Assembly: GCA_903932565.1 (NCBI GenBank)
Contig: CAIZGQ010000078.1
Location: forward strand, 1-5,390
From: an uncultured Hyphomicrobiales bacterium
GTDB taxonomy: Bacteria; Pseudomonadota; Alphaproteobacteria; Rhizobiales; Beijerinckiaceae
Direction of reading: 5' to 3'
DNA: 5,390 nucleotides
This document shows positions 1-5,390 of the stretch, in pieces. The notes under the pieces were generated by a model. The model searched no databases, was not told where the DNA came from, and saw nothing but the letters and a program-made list of their open reading frames with translations. A program made the translations under genes and the position numbers. Numbering within the stretch: position 1 is the stretch's first letter; each line of letters opens with the position of its first letter.

Positions 1-213
1 GGCACCCGGCGAAACAGTCTCACCATCCTTGGCGATGACTTCGGCCAGCACACCGGCGGACGGCGCATTGACTTCGAGCGTCACCTTGTCCGTTTCAAGC
101 TCCAGCAGCGGCTCGTCGGCCTTCACCACATCGCCGGGCTTCTTGAACCACTTGCCAATGGTTGCTTCAGTTACGGATTCACCAAGGGTCGGAACGCGGA
201 TTTCGGTTGCCAT
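1..213 (-). CDS. sucB: Dihydrolipoamide succinyltransferase (E2o) of 2-oxoglutarate dehydrogenase, N-terminal part; 3' end beyond window
   Basis: E2 core subunit of the cytoplasmic 2-oxoglutarate dehydrogenase complex; it takes the succinyl group from E1o on a swinging lipoyl arm and transfers it to CoA. Only the first 71 codons are visible, reading from ATG at 213 and open to the left edge. They make up nearly all of one biotinyl/lipoyl domain: it begins MATEIRVPTLGES, has the KPGD turn at residues 25-28, and carries the lipoylation motif ETDKV at 40-44, so K43 is the predicted lipoyl-lysine. The E3/E1-binding domain and the catalytic acyltransferase domain lie outside the window. ETDKV and TLGESV favour the 2-oxoglutarate type of E2 over the pyruvate type, and the position directly after sucA supports this. 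The ATG is fixed by the conserved N-terminus; its Shine-Dalgarno is weak (GGA, 9 nt upstream) and touches a hairpin. The symbol odhB is also used for this gene. Confidence 0.95.
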   Translation of the reverse strand, partial: MATEIRVPTLGESVTEATIGKWFKKPGDVVKADEPLLELETDKVTLEVNAPSAGVLAEVIAKDGETVSPGA

Positions 214-223
214 CAGATCACGT

Positions 224-241
224 CCGCGCAGATATGCGCGG
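224..241 (-). promoter_or_regulatory. Hairpin abutting the sucB ribosome binding site
   Basis: On the minus strand the arms CCGCGCA (241-235) and TGCGCGG (230-224) form a perfect 7-bp inverted repeat around the 4-nt loop TATC. The 3' arm ends 10 nt before the sucB ATG. The only Shine-Dalgarno-like bases, GGA at 225-223, begin inside this arm. The structure is seen directly in the sequence; a role in limiting or tuning sucB translation, or in mRNA processing, is inferred. No T-run follows, so it is not an intrinsic terminator. Confidence 0.5.
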
Positions 242-269
242 CCTTTCAGGGTCAGACATCAAAGACATG

Positions 270-297
270 AACCGATCGGGCAACAGCCCAACCGGTT
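270..297 (-). repeat. 12-bp inverted repeat (RNA hairpin) in the sucA-sucB spacer
   Basis: On the minus strand AACCGGTTGGGC (297-286) can pair along its full length with GCCCGATCGGTT (281-270) around the loop TGTT, giving 12 consecutive pairs of which two are G-U wobbles. It begins 18 nt after the sucA stop codon. The downstream bases (CATGTCTTTG) lack the T-tract of a Rho-independent terminator. It could protect the sucA 3' end, partly attenuate transcription, or mark an mRNA cleavage point, but none of these is shown by the sequence. Confidence 0.5.
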
Positions 298-315
298 CGA
301 AGGGTTTTTCAAAAC

Positions 316-3279
316 TCAAGAGACGGCGAACGCCTCGTCGACAAAGGCCTTCAACTGGGCGAGATGCTTTGACATGAGGCCCGTTGCAGTCGCAGCCGAG
401 GCCGGACGACCGACGTAGCGGGCGCGCTTGCTCTTGCCCGCGACCTGCCCCAGCACCCATTCCAGATAGGGCTCGACAAAGGACCAGCTGCCCATGTTCT
501 TGGGCTCTTCCTGACACCAGAGAATGTCGGCCTTCTTGAAGCGCGACAGCTCGTTGACAAGCGCCTTCAACGGGAACGGATAAAGCTGTTCGACGCGCAG
601 CAAATAGACGTCGTCGATGCCGCGCTTCTCGCGCTCCTCATAAAGATCGTAATAGACCTTGCCGGTGCACAGGATGACGCGACGAATCTTGTCATCCTTG
701 GCGAGCTTGATGACTTCGCCCTTCTTGTGCTCGGCGTCATCCCACAACAGGCGATGGAACGACGTACCGTCCTTCAATTCGTCAAGACTTGAGACCGCCC
801 GCTTGTGGCGCAGCAGCGACTTGGGCGTCATCAGGATCAGCGGCTTGCGAATATCGCGCTTCAACTGGCGGCGCAGGATGTGGAAATAATTGGCGGGCGT
901 CGTGCAGTTGGCGACCTGCATGTTGTCTTCCGCACACATTTGCAGAAAGCGCTCAAGGCGCGCGGAGGAATGCTCCGGACCCTGACCCTCGTAGCCGTGC
1001 GGCAGCAGGCAGACTAGGCCCGACATACGCAGCCACTTGCGCTCGCCCGACGAGATGAACTGATCGAACACCACCTGCGCCCCATTGGCGAAATCGCCAA
1101 ACTGCGCTTCCCACAGCACGAGCGAATTCGGCTCGGCGAGAGAATAGCCATATTCGAAGCCAAGAACGGCCTCTTCCGACAACATCGAGTTGATGACCTC
1201 GAAGCGGCCCTGACCATCTCGAATGTTGTTGAGCGCCACATAGCGCCCTTCGGTTTCCTGATCGATGAGCACGGAATGGCGCTGCGAAAACGTCCCGCGT
1301 TCACAATCCTGGCCCGAGAGACGCACCGTGTGCCCCTCGTCAACCAGCGTGCCGAATGCCATGGCCTCGCCCATCGCCCAGTCGAGACCTTCGCCGGTCT
1401 CGATCATCTTGCGACGATTTTCAATGAAGCGCTGGATCGTCTTGTGAGCATGGAAGGTGTCAGGGACCGTCGAAATGCTCTCGCCGATCTGCTTCAACTT
1501 CGCCATGTCAACGCCGGTCTGCCCGCGACGGGGATCATCCGCCAGCGAATCCGCCGACCGCAGGCCAGCCCAGCGGCCGTCGAGCCAGTCCGCCTTGTTG
1601 GGTTTGTAGGCCTGGCCAGCCTCGAATTCGGCATCGAGACGTGTGCGCCAATCCTCGACCGTCTTCTCGACTTCGCCCTTGGTCATCACACCTTCGGCCA
1701 CGAGCTTGTCGGTGTAGATTTCAAGAGTCGTGCGCTGCAGCTTGATCTTCTGGTACATCAGCGGCTGGGTGAAGCCCGGCTCATCGCCCTCGTTATGGCC
1801 AAAGCGGCGATAACAGAACATGTCGATGACAACGGGCTTGTGAAACTTCTGCCGGAATTCAATGGCGATCTTGGCAGCGTAGACCACGGCCTCCGGATCA
1901 TCCCCGTTCACGTGGAAGATCGGCGCCTCGATCATCTTGGCGACGTCGGAGGGGTAAGGCGTCGAGCGCGAGTAGCGCGGATAGGTTGTGAAACCGATCT
2001 GATTGTTCACGATGAAGTGGATCGAACCGCCGGTGCGATGGCCCTTGATGCCTGACAGGCCAAAGCACTCAGCCACAACACCCTGACCTGCAAAGGCCGC
2101 ATCCCCATGGATCAACAGCGGCAGCACCTTGCTGCGCTCGACAAAATCACCAAGCTGATCCTGCTTCGCACGCACTTTGCCCAGCACAACCGGGTCAACG
2201 ATCTCGAGATGCGACGGGTTGGCGGTCAGCGAGAGATGGACCTTGTTGCTGTCGAACTCGCGATCCGAGGAAGCCCCCAGATGGTACTTCACGTCGCCAG
2301 ACCCTTCGACTTCGTCCGGCGTGAACGACCCGCCCTTGAACTCATGGAAGATGGCGCGCGTCGGCTTGCTCATCACGTTGGCGAGCACGTTGAGGCGGCC
2401 ACGATGCGACATGCCAAAGACGATTTCGCGAACACCCATCGCGCCGCCGCGCTTGATGATCTGCTCGAGCGCCGGGATCATGGCTTCGCCGCCATCCAGG
2501 CCAAACCGCTTGGTGCCACGGAAGCGCAGATCGGAGAATTTCTCGAAACCCTCGGATTCAACCAGCTTCTGAAGGATCGCGCGCTTGCCCTCGCGGGTGA
2601 AGGTGATCTCTTTGTCGGGCCCTTCGATGCGCTCCTGGATCCACGCCTTCTCATGCGGATCCGAGATGTGCATGAACTCAAAGCCGATGGTGCTGCAATA
2701 GGTCCGACGGAGGATTTTCATCATCTCCGGAATGGTCGCAAATTCGAGACCGAGAACCTTGTCGATGAAAATGCGGCGCGTGTAATCGGCCTCAAGGAAG
2801 CCATAGGTTGCCGGATGCAGGTCCTCGTGGTCACGCGCTGGCTCAAGGCCAAGCGGATCGAGATTGGCATGCAGATGTCCGCGCATGCGGTAGGCGCGGA
2901 TCATCATCAGGGCGCGGACGGAATCACGCGTCGCGCGCTGCACTTCGGCCTCGGTTGCGCCAGCGCCCTGGGCTTCTGCCTTGGCCTTGATTTTCTCGCC
3001 GACGATCTTTTCGACATTGCCCCAATTGCCATCCAGCGCTGAGACTAACTCGCCATTTGCAATGATCGGCCAGTTCGGCTTTTGCCAGGAGGCACCCTTG
3101 GCGGTTTTCTCAACAGCGGCGGGATCATCGGCCAATGCGCCAAAGAACGCCTGCCATTCGGCATCAACACTGGCAGGGTCTTGCTCGTACCTGGCGTGCA
3201 GATCCTCGATATAGGCAGCGTTGCCGCCGTAGAGGAAGGATGTCTGCAGCAGTGCTTCGTTGATATCCTGGCGCGCCAT
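316..3279 (-). CDS. sucA: 2-oxoglutarate dehydrogenase E1 component (thiamine diphosphate-dependent)
   Basis: Complete E1o, 987 aa, the usual length for alphaproteobacteria. It decarboxylates 2-oxoglutarate and succinylates the lipoyl group of SucB; this is a committed TCA-cycle step in the cytoplasm. Visible regions in order: an N-terminal segment (about 12-49, TSFLYGGN...DPASVDAEWQAFF) of the type that anchors E1o to the complex; a linker; then the E1 catalytic domain with GMSHRGRLNVL (289-299, H292), the thiamine diphosphate/Mg motif from HGDAAFAGQG (391-400, D393) to NNQIGFTT (425-432), and DDPEAV (460-465). The transketolase-like pyrimidine-binding domain includes SGQDCERGTFSQRH (655-668), EAQFGDFANGAQ (724-735) and HGYEGQGPEHSSAR (761-774). 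The C-terminal domain ends with ATGLMSKHLAQL. Start: ATG at 3279 with GGGAG six bases upstream, matching the conserved N-terminus. There is no E2 fusion, so it is not the actinobacterial Kgd type. No frameshift or missing key residue was noticed. The symbol odhA is also used. Confidence 0.98.
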   Translation of the reverse strand: MARQDINEALLQTSFLYGGNAAYIEDLHARYEQDPASVDAEWQAFFGALADDPAAVEKTAKGASWQKPNWPIIANGELVSALDGNWGNVEKIVGEKIKAKAEAQGAGATEAEVQRATRDSVRALMMIRAYRMRGHLHANLDPLGLEPARDHEDLHPATYGFLEADYTRRIFIDKVLGLEFATIPEMMKILRRTYCSTIGFEFMHISDPHEKAWIQERIEGPDKEITFTREGKRAILQKLVESEGFEKFSDLRFRGTKRFGLDGGEAMIPALEQIIKRGGAMGVREIVFGMSHRGRLNVLANVMSKPTRAIFHEFKGGSFTPDEVEGSGDVKYHLGASSDREFDSNKVHLSLTANPSHLEIVDPVVLGKVRAKQDQLGDFVERSKVLPLLIHGDAAFAGQGVVAECFGLSGIKGHRTGGSIHFIVNNQIGFTTYPRYSRSTPYPSDVAKMIEAPIFHVNGDDPEAVVYAAKIAIEFRQKFHKPVVIDMFCYRRFGHNEGDEPGFTQPLMYQKIKLQRTTLEIYTDKLVAEGVMTKGEVEKTVEDWRTRLDAEFEAGQAYKPNKADWLDGRWAGLRSADSLADDPRRGQTGVDMAKLKQIGESISTVPDTFHAHKTIQRFIENRRKMIETGEGLDWAMGEAMAFGTLVDEGHTVRLSGQDCERGTFSQRHSVLIDQETEGRYVALNNIRDGQGRFEVINSMLSEEAVLGFEYGYSLAEPNSLVLWEAQFGDFANGAQVVFDQFISSGERKWLRMSGLVCLLPHGYEGQGPEHSSARLERFLQMCAEDNMQVANCTTPANYFHILRRQLKRDIRKPLILMTPKSLLRHKRAVSSLDELKDGTSFHRLLWDDAEHKKGEVIKLAKDDKIRRVILCTGKVYYDLYEEREKRGIDDVYLLRVEQLYPFPLKALVNELSRFKKADILWCQEEPKNMGSWSFVEPYLEWVLGQVAGKSKRARYVGRPASAATATGLMSKHLAQLKAFVDEAFAVS

Positions 3280-3284
3280 CGTCG

Positions 3285-3290
3285 TCTCCC
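3285..3290 (-). promoter_or_regulatory. sucA ribosome binding site
   Basis: The minus strand reads GGGAGA with GGGAG ending six bases before the sucA ATG, a good Shine-Dalgarno at suitable spacing. It fixes the start at 3279. The base directly upstream of it is the last base of a GC-rich hairpin. Confidence 0.75.
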
Positions 3291-3305
3291 GCGCCCAAGC
3301 GGCGC
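3291..3305 (-). promoter_or_regulatory. Small GC hairpin abutting the sucA Shine-Dalgarno
   Basis: Minus-strand arms GCGCC (3305-3301) and GGCGC (3295-3291) form a 5-bp all-GC stem with the loop GCTTG. The Shine-Dalgarno GGGAG begins at the very next base, so stacking or breathing of this stem could affect ribosome access. In a GC-rich genome a 5-bp stem can arise by chance; the position is what makes it worth noting. Confidence 0.35.
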
Positions 3306-3344
3306 TCTCGTCTTTGTATGTGTCTCTTCAGATACGCATCACTT

Positions 3345-3363
3345 CATCGGCACCCTGCCGATG
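3345..3363 (-). repeat. Perfect 8-bp inverted repeat in the sucA leader
   Basis: On the minus strand CATCGGCA (3363-3356) and TGCCGATG (3352-3345) are exact reverse complements around the 3-nt loop GGG. It lies about 65 nt upstream of the sucA start. There is no T-run after it, so it is not an intrinsic terminator. As DNA, the palindrome could also be an operator for a dimeric regulator; the sequence cannot separate these possibilities. Confidence 0.5.
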
Positions 3364-3399
3364 CACAGCCCGTCGCGCATGAGAGCGGCGGTATTGGGG

Positions 3400-3436
3400 C
3401 GACGCTGCGATCTTGTAAAACCAAACCGCAGCGCCG
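3400..3436 (-). repeat. 10-bp stem with 17-nt loop just after sucD
   Basis: On the minus strand CGGCGCTGCG (3436-3427) can pair with CGCAGCGTCG (3409-3400), ten pairs with a single G-U. The 17-nt loop includes GGTTTTAC. It starts 23 nt downstream of the sucD stop. The T-rich stretch is in the loop rather than after the stem, so this does not fit a Rho-independent terminator. It might stabilise the sucCD message 3' end; this is inference. Confidence 0.45.
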
Positions 3437-3459
3437 GGGTCACATCCTGTGGGGATGGA

Positions 3460-4347
3460 TCAGCCCTTGAGCACGTCCACCAGCGTCTTGCCGAGGCGTG
3501 CGGGTGACGGCGACACGCGAATGCCAGCCGCTTCCATGGCCGCAATCTTGTCGTCGGCACCGCCCTTGCCGCCCGAGATGATCGCACCGGCGTGACCCAT
3601 GCGACGACCCGGGGGGGCCGTGCGACCCGCAATGAACCCGACCATCGGCTTCTTGCGACCGCGCTTGGCTTCATCGATCAGAAACTGCGCAGCATCTTCT
3701 TCTGCAGAGCCGCCGATTTCGCCAATCATCACGATGGATGTCGTGGCGGGATCAGCCAGAAACAGCTCCAGCATGTCGATGAACTCGGTGCCCTTGACCG
3801 GATCGCCGCCGATGCCGACCGCTGTTGTCTGGCCAAGGCCTTCCTGCGTGGTCTGGAACACCGCCTCATAAGTCAGCGTACCCGAGCGGGACACAATGCC
3901 GACCGAACCCTGCTTGAAGATGTTGCCCGGCATGATGCCGATCTTGCATTCATTCGCCGTCATGACGCCCGGGCAATTGGGCCCAATGAGGCGCGATTTG
4001 GAGCCCGACAACGACCGCTTCACGCGGATCATGTCTTCAACCGGAATGCCTTCCGTGATGCAGACGATCAGCGGTACTTCCGCATCGATGGCCTCACAGA
4101 TGGCGTCCGCCGCACCTGGCGGGGGCACGTAGATGACAGATGCGTCTGCACCCGTTGCGGCGCGGCACTCGGCGACCGTGTCGAACACCGGCAGGCCCAG
4201 ATGCGTTGCACCGCCCTTGCCGGGCGACGTTCCGCCGACGACCTTGGTGCCGTAATAGGCCAGCGCCTGCTCGGAATGGAACGTGCCATTCTTACCGGTG
4301 AAGCCCTGCGTCATAACCTTGGTGTTTTTATTGATGAGGATGGACAT
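3460..4347 (-). CDS. sucD: Succinate--CoA ligase (ADP/GDP-forming), alpha subunit
   Basis: Complete alpha subunit, 295 aa, close to the usual 290-300. With SucC it interconverts succinyl-CoA and succinate with substrate-level phosphorylation of a nucleoside diphosphate; cytoplasmic TCA enzyme. The N-terminal CoA-binding Rossmann domain shows GFTGKNGTFH (15-24), the SPGKGG loop (41-46) and IGPNCPGV (121-128). The ligase domain shows SRSGTLTYE (153-161), GIGGDPVKG (178-186) and IGEIGG (208-213), where E210 fits the glutamate that positions the active-site histidine. GHAGAIISGGKGG (251-263) carries the phosphohistidine, predicted H252. The start ATG shares its A with the sucC stop codon (TGATG), and AAGGA lies 9 nt upstream inside sucC, so the two are probably translationally coupled. 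A run of seven C (3611-3617) just before the active-site motif leaves the frame intact. Confidence 0.98.
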   Translation of the reverse strand: MSILINKNTKVMTQGFTGKNGTFHSEQALAYYGTKVVGGTSPGKGGATHLGLPVFDTVAECRAATGADASVIYVPPPGAADAICEAIDAEVPLIVCITEGIPVEDMIRVKRSLSGSKSRLIGPNCPGVMTANECKIGIMPGNIFKQGSVGIVSRSGTLTYEAVFQTTQEGLGQTTAVGIGGDPVKGTEFIDMLELFLADPATTSIVMIGEIGGSAEEDAAQFLIDEAKRGRKKPMVGFIAGRTAPPGRRMGHAGAIISGGKGGADDKIAAMEAAGIRVSPSPARLGKTLVDVLKG

Positions 4348-5390
4348 CAGGCGGGTTCCTTCACGGCCTTGACGATCTTCTGGGCGGCATCGTCGAGATC
4401 ATCGGCCGAAATGACATTCAGGCCGGATGTGGTGATGATCTTTTTGCCGAGTTCAACATTCGTGCCTTCCAGACGCACAACCAGTGGCACCTTGAGGCCA
4501 ACGTCCTTCACCGCCGCGATCACGCCTTCCGCGATCACATCGCAGCGCATGATGCCGCCAAAGATGTTGACGAGAATGCCCTTCACGTTGGGATCAGCAG
4601 TGATGATCTTGAAGGCCGCCGTCACCTTTTCCTTGGTGGCACCGCCACCAACGTCAAGGAAGTTGGCCGGGAACTCGCCGTAAAGCTTGATGATGTCCAT
4701 CGTCGCCATGGCAAGGCCAGCGCCGTTGACCATGCAGCCAATCGTGCCGTCGAGCGCGATATAGGCGAGGTCATATTTCGAGGCTTCGATTTCCTTGGCG
4801 TCTTCTTCCGACTCGTCGCGCAGCGCCAGCATGTCGGGCTGGCGGTAAAGCGAGTTGGAATCAAACGACACCTTGGCATCAAGGCACTTCAATTGACCCT
4901 GGCGCGTGATGATCAGCGGGTTGATCTCCAGCATCGCCATGTCCTTCTGCACGAAGGCGGCATAGAGCTGGTTCAAAAGCTTCTCTGCCTGTTTGGCGAG
5001 ATCGCCCGTGAGGCCAAGCGACTTGGCAACCGTGCGGCCGTGGTGCGGCATGATGCCGGTGACCGGATCAACCGAGAAGGTGTGGATCTTTTCAGGCGTC
5101 GAATGAGCGACTTCCTCAATATCCATGCCGCCTTCTGTCGAGACGACGAAGGACACGCGCGACGTGGCCCGATCCACAAGCGCGGAGAGATAGAACTCCT
5201 TCTCGATGTCGGAGCCATCTTCGATATAGAGGCGATTGACCTGCTTGCCGGCCGGGCCGGTCTGGATCGTGACCAGCGTGTTGCCAAGCATTTCCTTGGC
5301 AAATTGCTTCACTTCGTCGATGGACTTGGCGAGGCGCACGCCGCCCTTTTCGCCAGCGGCCGCTTCCTTGAACTTGCCCTTGCCGCGACC
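4347..5390 (-). CDS. sucC: Succinate--CoA ligase (ADP/GDP-forming), beta subunit; 5' end beyond window
   Basis: Beta subunit of succinyl-CoA synthetase, which binds the nucleotide and succinate and partners SucD. 347 residues are visible and the frame is open to the right edge; from the family length (about 390-400) roughly 50 N-terminal residues are missing. The visible part opens with GRGKGKFKEA, the glycine-rich segment of the ATP-grasp nucleotide site, so the GTG at 5339-5337 is an internal valine codon and not a start. Further on, counting from the edge: LEINPL (about 154-159, metal/phosphate site), VNGAGLAMATMD (about 221-232), FLDVGGGA (about 244-251) and NIFGGIMRCD (about 275-284) in the C-terminal ligase domain that contacts SucD. 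The TGA stop overlaps the sucD ATG. Nucleotide preference (ATP versus GTP) cannot be read reliably here. In many alphaproteobacteria mdh precedes sucC; that would lie outside this window. Confidence 0.97.
   Translation of the reverse strand, partial: GRGKGKFKEAAAGEKGGVRLAKSIDEVKQFAKEMLGNTLVTIQTGPAGKQVNRLYIEDGSDIEKEFYLSALVDRATSRVSFVVSTEGGMDIEEVAHSTPEKIHTFSVDPVTGIMPHHGRTVAKSLGLTGDLAKQAEKLLNQLYAAFVQKDMAMLEINPLIITRQGQLKCLDAKVSFDSNSLYRQPDMLALRDESEEDAKEIEASKYDLAYIALDGTIGCMVNGAGLAMATMDIIKLYGEFPANFLDVGGGATKEKVTAAFKIITADPNVKGILVNIFGGIMRCDVIAEGVIAAVKDVGLKVPLVVRLEGTNVELGKKIITTSGLNVISADDLDDAAQKIVKAVKEPA
4357..4361 (-). promoter_or_regulatory. sucD ribosome binding site inside the 3' end of sucC
   Basis: The minus strand reads AAGGA within the last codons of sucC, 9 nt before the sucD ATG at 4347-4345. 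The sucC stop (TGA, 4349-4347) and sucD start overlap by one base, so a ribosome finishing sucC is well placed to restart on sucD. This is consistent with equal production of the two subunits. Confidence 0.7.

Larger units (their letters stand above)
3280..3459 (-). other. 180-nt sucD-sucA spacer, structured but apparently non-coding
   Basis: This gap contrasts with the one-base overlap between sucC and sucD. On the minus strand it contains three local inverted repeats (listed separately) and one possible long-range pairing. I see no convincing -35/-10 pair, no hairpin followed by a T-run, and no plausible gene. The longest thing resembling a leader peptide is a 13-codon frame without a Shine-Dalgarno. 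The spacer may be a 5' regulatory region for sucA within a sucCDAB transcript, or may carry an internal promoter too degenerate to recognise by eye. Confidence 0.6.

Noticed and set aside
270..310. Plus-strand terminator: the hairpin followed by CGAAGGGTTTTTC
   Set aside because: The T-run is separated from the stem by seven bases, and there is no plus-strand gene here to terminate.
1276..2055. 259-codon open frame on the plus strand opposite sucA
   Set aside because: It lies in exact codon register with sucA on the other strand. In that register antisense stops need TTA, CTA or TCA codons in sucA, which are rare in GC-rich genomes, so long open frames arise for free. The predicted protein resembles no family I recognise.
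2107..3042. 311-codon open frame on the plus strand opposite sucA
   Set aside because: Same register explanation as the other antisense frame. It lies wholly within the conserved sucA coding sequence, and I saw no recognisable domain.
3339..3380. 13-codon minus-strand frame (MRDGLCIGRVPMK) in the sucD-sucA spacer as a possible leader peptide
   Set aside because: No Shine-Dalgarno precedes the ATG, there is no run of regulatory codons, and it overlaps the 8-bp hairpin. A frame this short is expected by chance.
3400..3436. Intrinsic terminator between sucD and sucA
   Set aside because: The stem is adequate, but the T-rich stretch is inside the 17-nt loop and no T-run follows on the minus strand.
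3592..4683. 363-codon open frame on the plus strand opposite sucD and the 3' part of sucC
   Set aside because: It is in exact register with sucD and then runs into sucC in another register. It is the longest shadow, but both sense genes are unmistakable and its product looks like arginine- and alanine-rich antisense translation.
5337..5339. GTG as the start of a shorter sucC
   Set aside because: The frame continues upstream through the conserved GRGKGKFKEA nucleotide-binding segment to the window edge, so this is an internal valine codon.
1..5390. An undescribed defence, mobile or biosynthetic system in the window
   Set aside because: Nearly all of the sequence is accounted for by four intact, canonical TCA-cycle genes in a known operon order. 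There are no direct-repeat arrays, transposase motifs, tRNA-like attachment sites or compositional breaks that I could see.

Overview
The window is a stretch of core metabolism: the 2-oxoglutarate-to-succinate segment of the TCA cycle, all encoded on the minus strand. In transcription order (right to left) it reads sucC (5' end cut off by the window edge), sucD, sucA and the first 71 codons of sucB. All four are recognisable from the protein sequence. The order sucC-sucD-sucA-sucB, the roughly 58-60% GC feel, and the style of the E1 and E2 N-termini (MARQ... and MATEIRVPTLGESV...) point to an alphaproteobacterium, most likely of the Hyphomicrobiales (Rhizobiales). Genus cannot be assigned from this alone.

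Layout. Positions 1-213 hold the lipoyl domain of the E2 subunit SucB, which continues beyond the left edge. Positions 214-315 are a 102-nt spacer with two inverted repeats able to form hairpins in the mRNA. Positions 316-3279 hold the complete E1 subunit SucA (987 aa). Positions 3280-3459 are a 180-nt spacer with three local hairpins and no convincing promoter, terminator or gene. Positions 3460-4347 hold the complete succinyl-CoA synthetase alpha subunit SucD (295 aa). Positions 4347-5390 hold most of the beta subunit SucC (347 residues visible, about 50 N-terminal residues missing).

How the genes work together. SucA (E1o) decarboxylates 2-oxoglutarate with thiamine diphosphate and passes the succinyl group to the lipoyl-lysine of SucB (E2o), which transfers it to CoA. 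SucC/SucD then converts succinyl-CoA to succinate with formation of a nucleoside triphosphate. sucC and sucD overlap by one base (TGATG), as expected for subunits made in equal amounts and probably translationally coupled. sucA and sucB are each set off by spacers that place a GC-rich hairpin directly against the ribosome binding site.

I found no mobile element, CRISPR array, RNA gene of known family, or accessory system. Long plus-strand open frames opposite these genes look like antisense shadows. The only material that known genes do not explain is the hairpin content of the two spacers, the more interesting being the 180 nt before sucA. This is a modest lead, not a demonstrated new system.
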